Notes under the pieces: generated by a model
What the model was told of the DNA's origin: nothing
What the model saw: the letters and a program-made list of their open reading frames with translations, nothing else
Databases searched by the model: none
Part shown: piece after piece, positions 34,626 to 45,682 of the stretch
Layout of the letters: each line of letters begins with the position of its first letter
How positions within the stretch are numbered: the stretch's first letter is position 1
From: Montifringilla adamsi
Lineage: Eukaryota > Chordata > Aves > Passeriformes > Passeridae
Direction of reading: 5' to 3'
NCBI GenBank assembly: GCA_017590115.1
Contig: JAGGNK010007559.1
Location: 2,006,020-2,070,019, forward strand
DNA length: 64,000 nt
Translations under genes and position numbers: made by a program

Positions 34626-35034
34626 AACAAGGGAGCAGGGCACTGATATTCTGGCAATTGATTTATGCAGGGTAAATGGTGCAGAGTAAAAGCTTCGGGG
34701 AGCCACATGAGTGAGAGCAGCCCTGAGCTTGTCTCCTCCTGCTTTCCCTTCCCTCCTTCCACAGGAAAAAAAAAAATCGTTATGTGAGGTTTGCTTTTAA
34801 TTGTTCTGCATCCAGCAGTCAGTGCTGGGCTGGAGGGACGCCCCACACCCAGCGGGGTCACCTCACCTCCCTTTTCTCCTTCTCCCTTCTCCCAGCCGTG
34901 GGGAAGCAGGACAAGAGAGGGAACAAGTCAAACAGAAAAGCCTTTGCTGCAAAAGGTGAGACTGAGATCCCTGTCCTGCACAGGGGGAGGCTGGAGAGAC
35001 CTGGGGCAGCTCAGCAGTGCTGGGCAGTGAGGGA
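34626..35034. other. Non-coding stretch, nothing recognised
   Basis: Short poly-A at 34765-34775. GC-rich after 34800. No gene recognised. Confidence 0.5.
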
Positions 35035-35637
35035 CAGGGGCTGGGGGGGCTGATGGGACACCCCTGTGGGGCTGGGGGTGGTGACAAGAGTCCTCATGGG
35101 GTAGGGGATGCTCGTGAGAGTCTCCCACAGGGCTGGGGATGTTCATGAGAGACCACTGTCAGACTGGGAATTCTCATGAGGGTCTCCCATGGGGCTGGGG
35201 ATGCTGCTGAGATTCCTCCAGGGGGCTGGGAATGCTGATGAGAGACCCCAATGGGACTGGGGGTGGTGACAAGAGTCCTCATGGGGTAGGGATGCTCATG
35301 AGATTCTCCCACGGGGCTGGGGATGCTGCTGAGAGACTCCAAAAAGGCTTGGGATGCTGATGAGAAATCCCAGCAGGGCTGGGGGTGCTGACAAGGGTCT
35401 CCCATGGGGCTGGGGATGTTCATCAGAGACTGTTGTCAGACTCATGAGGGTCTCCTGTGAGGCTGAGGATGCTGATGAGAGACCCCAGTGGGGTTGGGGA
35501 TGCTGCTGAGAGACCCCAACAAGGTTTGGGATGCTGATAAATGTCCCCAGTGAGGTTGGGGATGCTAATGAGAAACCCCAACAGGGCTGGGGGCGCTGAC
35601 AAAGGACCCTTACAGGGCTGGGCGTGCGGATAAGAGA
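35035..35637 (+). repeat. GC-rich minisatellite, unit about 30 bp
   Basis: About twenty degenerate units of the type GGGCTGGGGATGCTGATGAG plus AGACCCCAA. A longer block starting CTGGGGGTGGTGACAAGAGT occurs at about 35079 and again at about 35257, a 178-bp higher-order step. The 130-150 codon - strand frames here (His/Pro/Ser-rich) come from the array. Confidence 0.95.
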
Positions 35638-35724
35638 CCCCCACCTCCCCTCACCAGTCCTGCCCCCCCAGCCCAGCTGTGTCCCAGCCACCAGCAGAGT
35701 CACAGGTCCCGGGTGCTCTGCAGG

Positions 35725-35845
35725 GCATCGAGCTGAGAGCCCTGAGCCTTCCTTTGACTAAAGCAACCTTTAAAGGTTTAATTAAAGTGACTCTGAGTGA
35801 TGCAATCGCCTTCCCACACGGGCTGCGATTTCCCAGGGAGCTGCT
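35725..35845. promoter_or_regulatory. Candidate conserved non-coding element
   Basis: Contains CCTTTGACTAAAGCAACCTT, TAAAGGTTTAATTAAAGTGA and GTGATGCAATCGCC: a TCF/LEF-like CTTTGA, a homeodomain-like TTAATTAA and a C/EBP-like TGATGCAATC within 70 bp. Inference from motifs only. Confidence 0.3.
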
Positions 35846-35877
35846 GGGAGCCTGGCAGTGTAATTCCTGTCATTCCT

Positions 35878-35948
35878 GCACACTCATCACACTCACATCA
35901 CACTCACATCACACTCACATCAAACACTCGTCACACTCACTCGTCACA
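35878..35948 (+). repeat. CACTCACATCA short tandem repeat
   Basis: CACTCATCA and CACTCACATCA units of 9-11 bp repeat about six times. Confidence 0.9.
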
Positions 35949-36009
35949 CCCCCTGCAGCCCTGGCACCCCGTTCTGGGAGCAGAGGCAGGAGGAATGAAC
36001 GTGGATCCT

Positions 36010-36300
36010 TTGTGCTTGCTGCCCTAGGAGGTTATTTACAGCCCTGTAACCTGCCTGGTCACCAACACCCTCCAACAGCCACTTGGACATCGTGTTTTCA
36101 TTAAGCATTTATGGCAGAGCAACTGCAATTAAAGATTCATAAATCCTCTTGCATTACAGCATAGCCAGAGCAGGAATTGACCCTGGGTCAGCTTTCCTTT
36201 CTCTTTTCTTGTTTTCTGGGACAATAATGAGCTGGAATCAGCTGTCAGTTGAAAGTGTACACGCTGCTTGCTCAGGGGTTTGTCCGCCTGATTTTGGTGT
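36010..36300. promoter_or_regulatory. Candidate conserved non-coding element
   Basis: Repeat-free block with TTTTCATTAAGCATTTATGG, GCAACTGCAATTAAAGATTC and GACAATAATGAGCTGG. ATTA/TTTATGG-type (HOX/CDX-like) sites are dense and open frames are poor. Conservation not tested. Confidence 0.3.
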
Positions 36301-36495
36301 TGATAGAGGAATTTTTTGGGGACGTGGTATTTATTGAAGGGGAAAGGGCCTGAAAATTGAAGTACATGCTGTAAGTTGGTTTGGGGAGACCTCCCAGGCT
36401 CGTTGTCACCCTGAATCAGTTCTTCCAGGTAAAAATGCACTTCAGACAGCTCACCTGAGAGAGGTTGGGGGGTGCAAGGAGCTGAGCCCAGGTTT

Positions 36496-36540
36496 CCCAA
36501 AATACCTCCTCCCCAAAATACCTCCTCCCCAAAATACAGC
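36496..36540 (+). repeat. 17-bp tandem repeat, about 2.6 units
   Basis: CCCCAAAATACCTCCTC-type units in a row. Confidence 0.9.
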
Positions 36541-37914
36541 ACCCATCCAGACAGTGCTGCTGGGCTGTCTTCAAACCCTCATCTGAAGGAATTTCAGGGT
36601 TTGTTCTGTTCTGGAGGGACACCACACCTCAATCCAGGAATTGTTGCACTCATTCATCCCTCTCCAGTGGGGGAATTTCACTGGAAAGGGCGTTGAAAAC
36701 AAGGAGTGAGTTTGGAGACCTGAAATGATCCGGTGAAATGATGGCGTTGGAAGTATCAAAAAGAACTTGTCATGATTGGGCACATCCCGATTTTGCAGAG
36801 CATTTGGAAATGAAGTTGTGTATGAATTCCCTTTCTCAGAGTCCCATGGGACTGGGTTTTCTCCCAAGACTTTGCAAGCTCTTTAATGAAAACAGAATTT
36901 GCCCTTTCTGCTACAAACTGGTCCAAGCCACCCAGGCTGAGCCCAGCCTGAACTCTGCTCTTTGGGAAGGAAGAGGGAGGGATTGACCCCTTTGTCTGCT
37001 ACAGCTTCACCAATTGTTAAACAAAATCCTTTAAATTACACCTGGAAATTCCCATTTACTCATCCAGGGAGTGAACAGACTTCATTTCAGCACTTCAGTG
37101 TTTCAACATAACCATGTTTTGGCTCACAGCAAAGTCCTGATCAATCCATGGATGTATTTTTCCCTAATTTTTCAGCCCTGGAGTATTTTTTTCCTCTCTC
37201 TGGAAGCCGTGAGTGTGCTCAGGCTGTGCAGCACACCCACAAATGCTCATTTTCAGAGGGTGGTTGATGATTTCCGAAGCAGTGACAGAAATGTGTGGGT
37301 CACAGATGAGCTTTGATATGTTTGATGAACTTCAGCACAGCTGGCACAAAATTCTGCCTCTCCAGGGTTGGGAAGAGGAGGTTTTGCTGAAGCAGCAGGG
37401 CAGTGGGAGCTGGGACAAGTTTTGGGATTGAGATTTCAGATAGAAATTATTTGGGACCCTGGTTCTGTGTGAAAAAGCTCCTGTGACTCTCACATAAAAA
37501 CTGCCCCCTCCCCATGAATGTCAAGTCCTCTGTGCAAAACAACCCCTCCTTCTCCTCTCCACACTTGGATTTCCCAGGGTTTCAGGGCTGAGGGAGGTGA
37601 GTTGCTCAGCCCCAGCTCTGGAACCCCCTCCCCAGATGTTTTGCCCACCAAATTTCAGCACTGAGAATTTCCCTGCTCTTTGTGCCCGGGCTGGCTCTCC
37701 CCAGGGAGCAGCAAGAACGTTTTGACTTGTGACAGATGCTTCCTTCACAAGGATATTTTCCAGGCTGACTTTTTCCCAGCCACCTCATAAAAGTAGGGGG
37801 GGTTTTGAGTTTTTTTTTCTCATTTGAAACGAGTTGTTTGAACTGGTGGGGGCTGCTGGGGGTGGCTGGGGCATCCTTTAAAATATGTCTTGTGATTAAA
37901 AATGAAAAATAGAA
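36541..37914. other. Non-coding stretch, nothing recognised
   Basis: No gene or named repeat seen. Confidence 0.5.
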
Positions 37915-38245
37915 TTCCAAAGTAATTAACGTGTGTTATTGGATGTACACTGATGATTACATTATAGAACTGGTTATCAAAGGATTACAGTTAAGAGGTT
38001 TAATATTCTCCAGCTGATCCTGGAGCAAATTAATCTGCTCTGACCTTTACTGTTCTTTGTTATGTCACCAGAGTATCATTTGAGCTACATCATCCCTTAC
38101 CCCTCTCAGGAAAGCTAAAGAAGGAAGGAATTTCAGAAATTTCACTTTTAGGGGAAAGATTATCAGAGCAAAGCTTTGCTGCTTCATCGTAACTGATCAG
38201 CCAGGAGAAATAGATCTGAATGGCAACCTTGGAATCTCTGCAAAG
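37915..38245. promoter_or_regulatory. Candidate conserved non-coding element
   Basis: 330 bp of AT-rich, repeat-free sequence without useful open frames: AAAGTAATTAACGTGTG, TGATGATTACATTATAG, GGTTATCAAAGGATTACAG, GCAAATTAATCTGCTCTGAC, CTTTGTTATG. It shows TAATTA, SOX-like CTTTGTT and GATTA sites close together. This is the block I would test first. Inference only. Confidence 0.35.
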
Positions 38246-39543
38246 ATTGGTGTAAGAACAAAAAATATGTGAAAAAATCCATTCCCTGCACCAGGATTAA
38301 GTTCAGTACAGATAAATCATGAGCTGTGGGTGCCATGTTCTGTGTTAAGTGTCCTGTCCCTACAAAGCAAAATCTGAGGCCACTCCTTGGAATCCATCAG
38401 GTTTAATCCCCCAATGTCCAGAAGAAACTCCCCCAATGAAGAATTTCTGCATCCCAGAGCAATCTCCCAGCCGTGAGGTCATTCCCAGCAGAGTGGATTA
38501 AAGCCACGCTCCTTCAATCCCACAGATTCCAACTCCACAGATAAGGAGAGCTGCACCACCACAGATCTCTGAGCTTTTTGTCTGACTCAGCAGAGAACAA
38601 AAGGCTGAGCCAATTAAACCACTGACATCTGCTTTTTCTGTGCTTCTGCTCGTGTCCATGTAAAGGAATTTTCACAGCTCTCCTCCACTGCTGTTAGAAG
38701 AGCAAATTTGTAGTGGATCAGGGCTGGAAGGATGGATTTTCCTGCTGGAAGTGTGAAAAGGCACTGGTCAAACACAGGGTCAAACACACCCTGTCAAAGA
38801 CAGGCACCCCAGGGTGTAAAATCAGGGGAACATGCAGGAAAATCTCCTGGAAACGGGGCCTGAGCCAGCTCTGAGAAATCCAGACTCTTTGTGGAGAAGT
38901 CCCAGGTGCACAAACCCCAACCAGTTCCAAGGAGGTGCAGGAGGAGGGAATTTTCTGCTTCATGCCCTCCATGGCATTTTGAATTTCGTTCTGTTCCTCC
39001 CTGGGCTCTCCACCTCCTGATTAGGAATTTTTTGGGTGGAAGAGCTGATTTTTCGTGAGTTTTTTGCACCTCTAGTCATTCAGTTTAGGAACAGTGCCAT
39101 TCCACCCCCTCCCTGGAAAAGAAAGGTCTTTAAAGGAAACCCTTATCCATCTGACACCATTTTCACATTCCCATCTAGATTTTCCACCAGAGCAGCTCCC
39201 ACTTTTCCCTGCATCAAATCCCAGCTCTCCTCTGCTTCAGTTTTCCTCCTTGCTCTGGATTTGGATTTCATTAGATAAAAGGACAAAGCCTTTCCATCTC
39301 AGAACAAATTGCTCCTCAGAATTTCTCATTCCTGAGGAAGGTAATATTCACGTTTCCTAGGAAACTTAGAGCACTGCTCACTGCAAACATCATCTTGGCA
39401 TATTTGAGGAATTAAGGCTTCTCTTCCATCACAGGAAAAAAAAATAATAATGATATTTATCAAATCTTTTTTTCTGTATGATCTTCCCAGAAAGGGAATT
39501 AGACCCTCGTTGTTCCCTTGGATCTGCTGAGCCCTCAATATGG
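38246..39543. other. Non-coding stretch, nothing recognised
   Basis: Small GTCAAACACA tandem at 38768-38795. No gene or named transposon. Confidence 0.5.
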
Positions 39544-39700
39544 AATTATTGCAGATATTGTAATCCAAAATTATTGCAGATATTTGAATTTGTAATTATT
39601 GCAGATATTGTAATTTGAAAATATTGCAGATATTTTAATATTAAATGATTGCAGATATTTCAAGTTGAAATTATTGCAGATATTTTGATTTGAAATTATT
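39544..39700 (+). repeat. 25-bp minisatellite, six units
   Basis: The block TTGCAGATATT recurs at an exact 25-bp step (GCAGATATT at 39551, 39576, 39601, 39626, 39651 and 39676). The spacers vary in sequence but not in length. Confidence 0.97.
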
Positions 39701-40383
39701 CCCTACTGCAGAAAGCACCTTCCTGGTGGCACCGAGGAGTTTTGTCACCCCCAAGACTCAGAAGGAATTTTTGCTGAAGCAGAGAAGGTGAAATGTTGGT
39801 GTAATCCATATCCTGATGAATATTATTCCAAGGAAAACCTGAGCCGGGAATTCAGGGCAACGCTCCTCAGCCTTTACCTTCCTAGCTGGAGGTTGGGTTT
39901 GGATGGTCCAGGGAGTTTCTTTGGCCACTTAAGAGCTAAAAAGCCTCCTCAGAGGGTGATTTATCCCCCAAACCTGGATGAAACATCCCTTTCTCTCCTA
40001 ACTCACTCCAGAAAGAGGCTGCAACCACCTTGGACACAACATCCAACTTTTAAATATTTAATATTTAATAAAACCTTCATGGATGTCCTCAAAGGGAGGT
40101 CACACATAGGACCTCAGGTTTCTCTGTTTATGTGGGAGTTGTCAGTCCTGTTAAATCCAAGTGTTTGCATTTCAAAATAGAGAATTCCCAGCATTTATTC
40201 CAGGGCGTGGACACATGGAATGAGGTGTGCAGAAGTCCAAAGGGGAAGGCTGTGCTCTGTGAAAATCACAGGATTTGGGAGGACACCCCCATGTAGGATC
40301 CTCCAGTGGTGCAAGAATGTTCAAGAAATTAGGATTTTCTGCAGATTCCACTCTTGATTTGTCCACAAGGAATCAATTCCCAA
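39701..40383. other. Non-coding stretch, nothing recognised
   Basis: The 130-codon frame 39788-40180 (+) resembles no family I know. No named repeat. Confidence 0.5.
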
Positions 40384-40821
40384 GTTCCACCATGTTCCCA
40401 TTCCTGAGTTCCACCATGTTCCCATTCCCTGGTTACACCATGGTCCCATTCCCTGGTTACACCATGGTCCCATTCCCAAGTTCCACCATGTTCTTATTCC
40501 CAAGTTCCACCACTCCCAAGTTCCACCATGTTCCTATTCCTGAGTTCCACCAATCCCAAGTCCCACCATGTTCCTATTCCCGAGTCCCACCATGTTCCCA
40601 TTCCCAGGTTCTACCATTCCCAAGTTCCACCATGTTCCCATTCCCGAGTCCCACCATGTTCCTATTCCCAAGTCCCACCATGTTCCCATTCCCAGGTTCT
40701 ACCATTCCCAAGTTCCACCATGTTCCCACTGCCAAGTTCCACCATGTTCCCATTCCCGAGTTCCACCATTCCCAAGTTCCACCACGTTCCCATTCCCAAG
40801 TCCCACAATGTTCCTACTCCT
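40384..40821 (+). repeat. 24-bp minisatellite with 16-bp short units
   Basis: About twenty units of the type TTCCACCATGTTCCCATTCC plus CAAG. Several are shortened by 8 bp to TTCCACCATTCCCAAG. An 88-bp higher-order block (24+24+16+24) recurs. Because 24 is a multiple of 3, long proline/serine/histidine-rich frames (for example 40275-40853, +) are artefacts. Confidence 0.97.
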
Positions 40822-41639
40822 CTTTGTGGGTAAAACTCCCCAGGCTCTCCTGACAGTCCAGGGAGATTCAGGATGTGGGAGAACCTCGTGGTCTTTACTG
40901 GCTCCCGAAATCACCAAATCCTTGGAGTTCTTCAGGTACAAAATAGGAATTTTCCATATTTTCTGCACCCATTTCCATTTAGTTCATCAATTTGTGGATC
41001 TTTCACCAAAATATCACTGGAATTTCTGGAGGTGTTGATGCTTTACTCACATCCTGCTCTTTGGGAGCAGAACTGGGCCTACACAAAAATTCTAGTGGCG
41101 AGGGAAAAATCCCTTTTAATAATTTTTATCAAAAAAAAAAAAAAAGGAGAAGGAAAATTTGCTTTTTTCTGGGATTATCTTGCTGCTGCTGCAAACCAGA
41201 AGCAGGACTGGTGTTCCTGGTGTTCCCCAGTGTTCCCAGTGCCAGGCTCCAACTGGGAGCTGGGCTTTGCTCCTTTGGGTGCTGCCCACGCTCAGCAAAG
41301 TTAATTAAGGACAAGAGAATCTCCTGCAGACAATGGGGGTTCTGTTCCTGCAGATCTCTGGATAAATACTTTATTCCTGAAACCAGAGCTCCCAAAGTGA
41401 TTTGCCTTACTGGAATAACTTTCCCTTATAATTAATTGATTGATTACTTAGTTAATTACTCGGTGATGTGATCACTCAGGTGTTTTATGGGATTGGTGGG
41501 GTTGATAAGGATCTCACTGAGTGTTTGGAGCTGCTGGAATCCCTGCTCCAAACAGGAGATGTTCATTTATTCAGAATTTCTCCCACCTTGGTCTGATCCT
41601 TCTTTTAGTCAGGAATTTTATTTTGCAATTTTTTGGTGA

Positions 41640-41674
<35 letters not shown>

Positions 41675-43950
41675 CACCTGGGGAAAACACGTGGGTTTTG
41701 CAGGTTTTCCAGCACTTCGTTCCTTCCCTGTAGCTCCATCAGGACAGCTCCTCCTCCAGGGAAATTAAAGGTCTGAAAATTCTGTGAATTAATTAATTAA
41801 TTAGTTGATGCTTGAAAGTTTTCATGAATAACTGCTCCATCTGCATGTTTGTTTATGCTGTCTAAATAAAAAATAGTTCATTATAGCACCTAATTAATTC
41901 AAATTCTAGTGCAACATTTCTTAGAAAAATTGCAGGTATTCAGGCATTTTCTCCTAAAAATGATTTGGGTTTATTTTGCTTCTCACTAACATTTCCATGT
42001 GAAAAATATCATTATAATAAACATTTTGCTCATTAAAGTTTCAGTCTGGGTTTTGAATAGGTTTCATTCCCTCTGAGCAGCTCAGGTTTTGATGATTCAT
42101 TTCAGAGTAGCAACAGAACCTGCCCATTTTGAAGCAAAAATTTACAAAAAATTGTGGTTTGAGCTGAGCATTTAATCTTCTTAACAAAATAAAAAGATTT
42201 TTTGTCATGAATATCAACTGCAGCACTTCTAGAAATTGATTCACAGCCCCAAATTTAAATGTCGTCCTTAAAAATATTTTGGGTTTTTTTTTTTTAATTT
42301 CCATTAAAAGCAAGAATTCACTCAGCTCCCTTTTATTTCATAGGAGCCAAACTAAAGGATGGCTTTTCTTCAGGGCTTCTTTTGCCCTGTGAGCTTCAAT
42401 TAAACCTTACCTTTGGTTTTTAACAAGTCTGGCTCACAAATAAAACCAATAATGAATAAATCTTACAAAATCCATTTTCTGAAGTCTGATCTCAGAGCAA
42501 ATTTTTAAGGAATTATACAAAAATCTGGGATTTTTCAGGAATTTGAGTGCCAAGTTTTTCAGGGCTTCCCTCTAGGTTTTAACAGAACGTTTCTCTTTCA
42601 CTTTTAAATAATCTCCACCCCGGATCACAGCACAGAAGGACATGGAAAAAGGAGCTGGTGGAAGAGCAAGGAAGGTTTATTTCATGGATGAGCAGCTCTC
42701 ATTTTCATCCCTAAAATGAAATACAAACTTCTTGTGTCTATTTTCTTCCCTGCTTTAAGTGCCCTGCATTCACCTGGCCACTCAATACCTTCGGTTTCAT
42801 CTTTCCAACACAAAAGTTCTTTTTTTTTCCCTCCTCTTTTCTCTTCCTCCTCCTCCCATTCAGCGTTTGGGAGAGTGGAAAAATTAATTGATTTTCCTTA
42901 ATGATGTCTCAATGAGCAGATCAGGTGAACTGTGGGCAGCAGCTGCACTTTAATTTGGGAGCGTGCAATTGAAAATTAGGCAGTCATTGGGTTACTGCAC
43001 CTGAGCTGGAGATTGGCCCCCTGCCTGAGGTGGTTTAGAAAGAGAAGACTCGTTAAAAAATAGAGAAATTCCAATATCCTTGTGGATGTGAAGGAAAGGA
43101 GAATGGAGATCATCCTGATTTGTCTGGAAAATAATATGGATGTTAGTACTTAAGGAAGTCCAGAAAAGTTGGGTTTAGGGATAATTAAATGTCATTTTTG
43201 CACTTGGTGGTGTTAAACCCAACCTCACTGTTCTGGAATTGTCTCAACAACCAGAAGTGAAACAAAACATGGAGGAAAAAGCATAAATTTTAAATTACTG
43301 CAGAGTAATTAATAATCCAAAGTGCCAGGAAAGTATCAAAGTATTAAGATGAAAAGCATTTGGAAGCACATTTTTAATTTAAATAGACAATTTAAACCCA
43401 ATGAGAACCTTGATTTAATTTTCACCTTAAAGCTGACAGTGTGTGTGAATATTATTGTTTTGTTTTGTTTCTTCTCATACTCCATGTTAAACTTGAGTCA
43501 TTTCACTTCCAGGATCTGCTCAGATCCTCTTAGAAAACAACAAAAAACACATTTTAGGTGTTCTTAAAATAGAAAAGTGGAACCAGTGTTTAGCCCATTG
43601 GATTTTTCCATTTGAAATCATCGATATTTTGCAATCTGGATGAAGCTGGGGATGTTTGTACTCTGAAATGTCAGCCAGCATCTCCCAATTTCACATACTT
43701 GTCATCATTTTACAACTTCAGGTTCACATTACAAACTGGCAGCGACGCTTTTCAGGTCATCTAAATATTCTTCTTTTTTTCCCTCTCTCAGTCCTTTTAC
43801 CTAAATTCTTAAATTTCAAAGGAAATCCAGAGGGAAATTGGGATTTCAGGGAAATCTTTCACCTTGGTGTTGCTGCTGGCTTTCTAAATCAGGTACAGCT
43901 CTGGAACCACAGGGCACTGAGGGGGAAAAAAAGGCACAAAAATGATCTGA
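40822..43950. other. Non-coding stretch with poly-A runs
   Basis: Poly-A at about 41131-41145 and a 29-nt poly-A at 41646-41674, ATTA repeats at 41787-41802, and poly-T at 42285-42295. 41800-42240 is strongly AT-rich. No gene or named transposon recognised in 3 kb. Confidence 0.5.
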
Positions 43951-44100
43951 AAATCATGGAATGGCTTGGGTTGGAAGGGACCTTAAAGCCCATCCTTAAA
44001 TTCATGGGCAGTGACACCTTCCACTATCCCAGGGTGCTCCAACCTGACCTTGGACACTTCCAGGACTGGGGAGCCAAAGCTTCTCTGGGAATCTGGAAAT
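43951..44100 (-). mobile_element. CR1 LINE, 3' fragment
   Basis: Reverse complement of CR1: AATCATGGAATGGCTTGGGT, TGGAAGGGACCTTAAAGCCC, TATCCCAGGGTGCTCCAACC, TGACCTTGGACACTTCCAG. Confidence 0.95.
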
Positions 44101-44949
44101 CCAGTGCCCTACCATCCTCATGGATTCACCTGAATTAAAGGACCCAGGGCTTGAGTTGTGATTTAAACTCTGGAGTGAAGAGTAGCCAATAAATTAGTTT
44201 GGAAAAGGTGGGAGAAATACTTGCACGTGGCTCCCATGTGATCCTGTGTCCAAAGAAAAATCTCGTCTCCAATAACTAGAAGTTGCCTTCAAAACCAAGG
44301 TTTTTTCTGTATTTTGAAAATGTATTTTATGCATGTCAGAACAAACCCTGTGCTCTGACACAATTCCAGCATCTCCCAATGCAGGAGGAGCTTCCACTTG
44401 GGCTCCCCTGACACTTACACATCCCAAATGCACAAAAAATCTGCACCCAGACCCTCAAAACATTTCAAAAGATTTTTTTCTTCTGGAAAACATGGCCAAG
44501 GGTTGGGTTCCTGCAATGAAAGCACTTAAAGTCAAACAGCATCACAAACGAGAACTCTACAAACCACTAATTCCATTTATTCCTCTCCTTCCGGAGCCTC
44601 TCTGGGAGGGCTGGAGGGAGAAAAAAAGGGAAAATTCCCCACGTTCCAAGTGCCCATGAGAGCAGAGAGGGAAAAGCTAACACAGGTCACCTCTCCTGTC
44701 CTCTGGCAGTGCAAATCCATTCTCCTTTCCGTATTTACTGCCTGAGCTAATAGAAAAGCTTTCCCTGCCCAAATCCTGAAGCTTTTGCTGCTCGGTGCTC
44801 TGAGAGTGAGAGGATTTATCCCTTGTGCTGCCCTGGATTAGCGGAAAGAGCCACGCACGCCGCTACTGTGGGCATTCCTGGCAGGATGGACAGCACAGCT
44901 TCCACCCCGGAGCCAGGAGCAGGAAGGAGAAGTTTTGTGATCATGGTTT
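44101..44949. other. Non-coding stretch, nothing recognised
   Basis: No gene or named repeat seen. Confidence 0.5.
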
Positions 44950-45406
44950 GATGCCTTGGGAAGGCTGAGCTGGAACAGAGGCTGGACAGAGTTAGAGAAT
45001 AAAGCAGGGATTTATTCAAAGGATCTCCTCCATGGATCCACCTTGGGCAGCACAAGAGCCCAGCCAGGGCTGCACCCAGATGAACCCAAATGGTCCCAAA
45101 ATGCACGAGCGCTCACGGGGTCTCTCCCTGGGATCAGCTCTGCTCCATTTGCAGATTGCAGTTCATTGTCCAATTCCAGCTTTAGCCCATCCAGTCCCAT
45201 CCTGCTTGTTTTTCTCTCTCCAGCCCACGTTGTTTGTGCTTTTGGGCTGAGATTTGGATCATTTGTCCTTGGTGCCCAGCTGGAGCAGGAATTGTTTTGT
45301 CTCCCTGCTCTGTGCAGAGCTCACCATCCCCTGATGTGAACCCAGACCCACACACTAAAGCAGCACAGAATGTGAAAAAATAGAAAAGCTGAAACCTGAG
45401 GCATCA
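44950..45406 (-). mobile_element. ERV LTR (family B), full-length copy 2
   Basis: 457 bp, reverse orientation, TGATGCCT at the left and AGGCATCA at the right. Flanked by the 4-bp direct repeat GGTT (44946-44949 and 45407-45410), which would suit a target duplication of an ERV1-like element, though four bases can match by chance. No internal genes, so a solo LTR. Its sister is 5034-5492. Confidence 0.9.
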
Positions 45407-45611
45407 GGTTTGGGACAGCTCAGCTGTGTAGCCCAGGAGGGCTGGCTCAGCCAAGAAGGGGGAATCAGGGACTTGGTGGAATTCCTGCTTTGATCAGACT
45501 GTCAGAGTGGAAGAGCTCACTCCTTGCTTTGAGTTTGACTTTTGGAAGATTTTTGGTCACCAGTGTCAGTCGGCATTTCAGTAATGCCAATTCTTCCCCA
45601 GCACCGCCCTA

Positions 45612-45682
45612 ATGCCTCAGGTTCAGCTTTTCTATTTTTTTCACATTCTGTGCTGCTTTAGTGTGTGGGTCTGTGTTCACAT
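45612..45682 (+). mobile_element. Inverted copy of the LTR B 5' end
   Basis: 71 bp starting ATGCCTCAGGTTCAGC and ending GTGTTCACAT. This is the first part of LTR B in + orientation and pairs with 45334-45404 of the neighbouring reverse copy with only a few differences. It shares that neighbour's private variants (a T-run then CACATTCTG) rather than those of 5034-5492. Confidence 0.88.

Noticed and set aside
39544..39700. CRISPR-like regular array
   Set aside because: The step is only 25 bp including spacer, the genome is avian, and it is an ordinary minisatellite.
40275..40853. 192-codon proline/serine/histidine-rich frame
   Set aside because: Product of the 24-bp minisatellite, where unit length divisible by three keeps several frames open.
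44333..44659. Short open frame with a Lys/Arg-rich end
   Set aside because: No conservation evidence, no domain, and a similarly open frame on the opposite strand.
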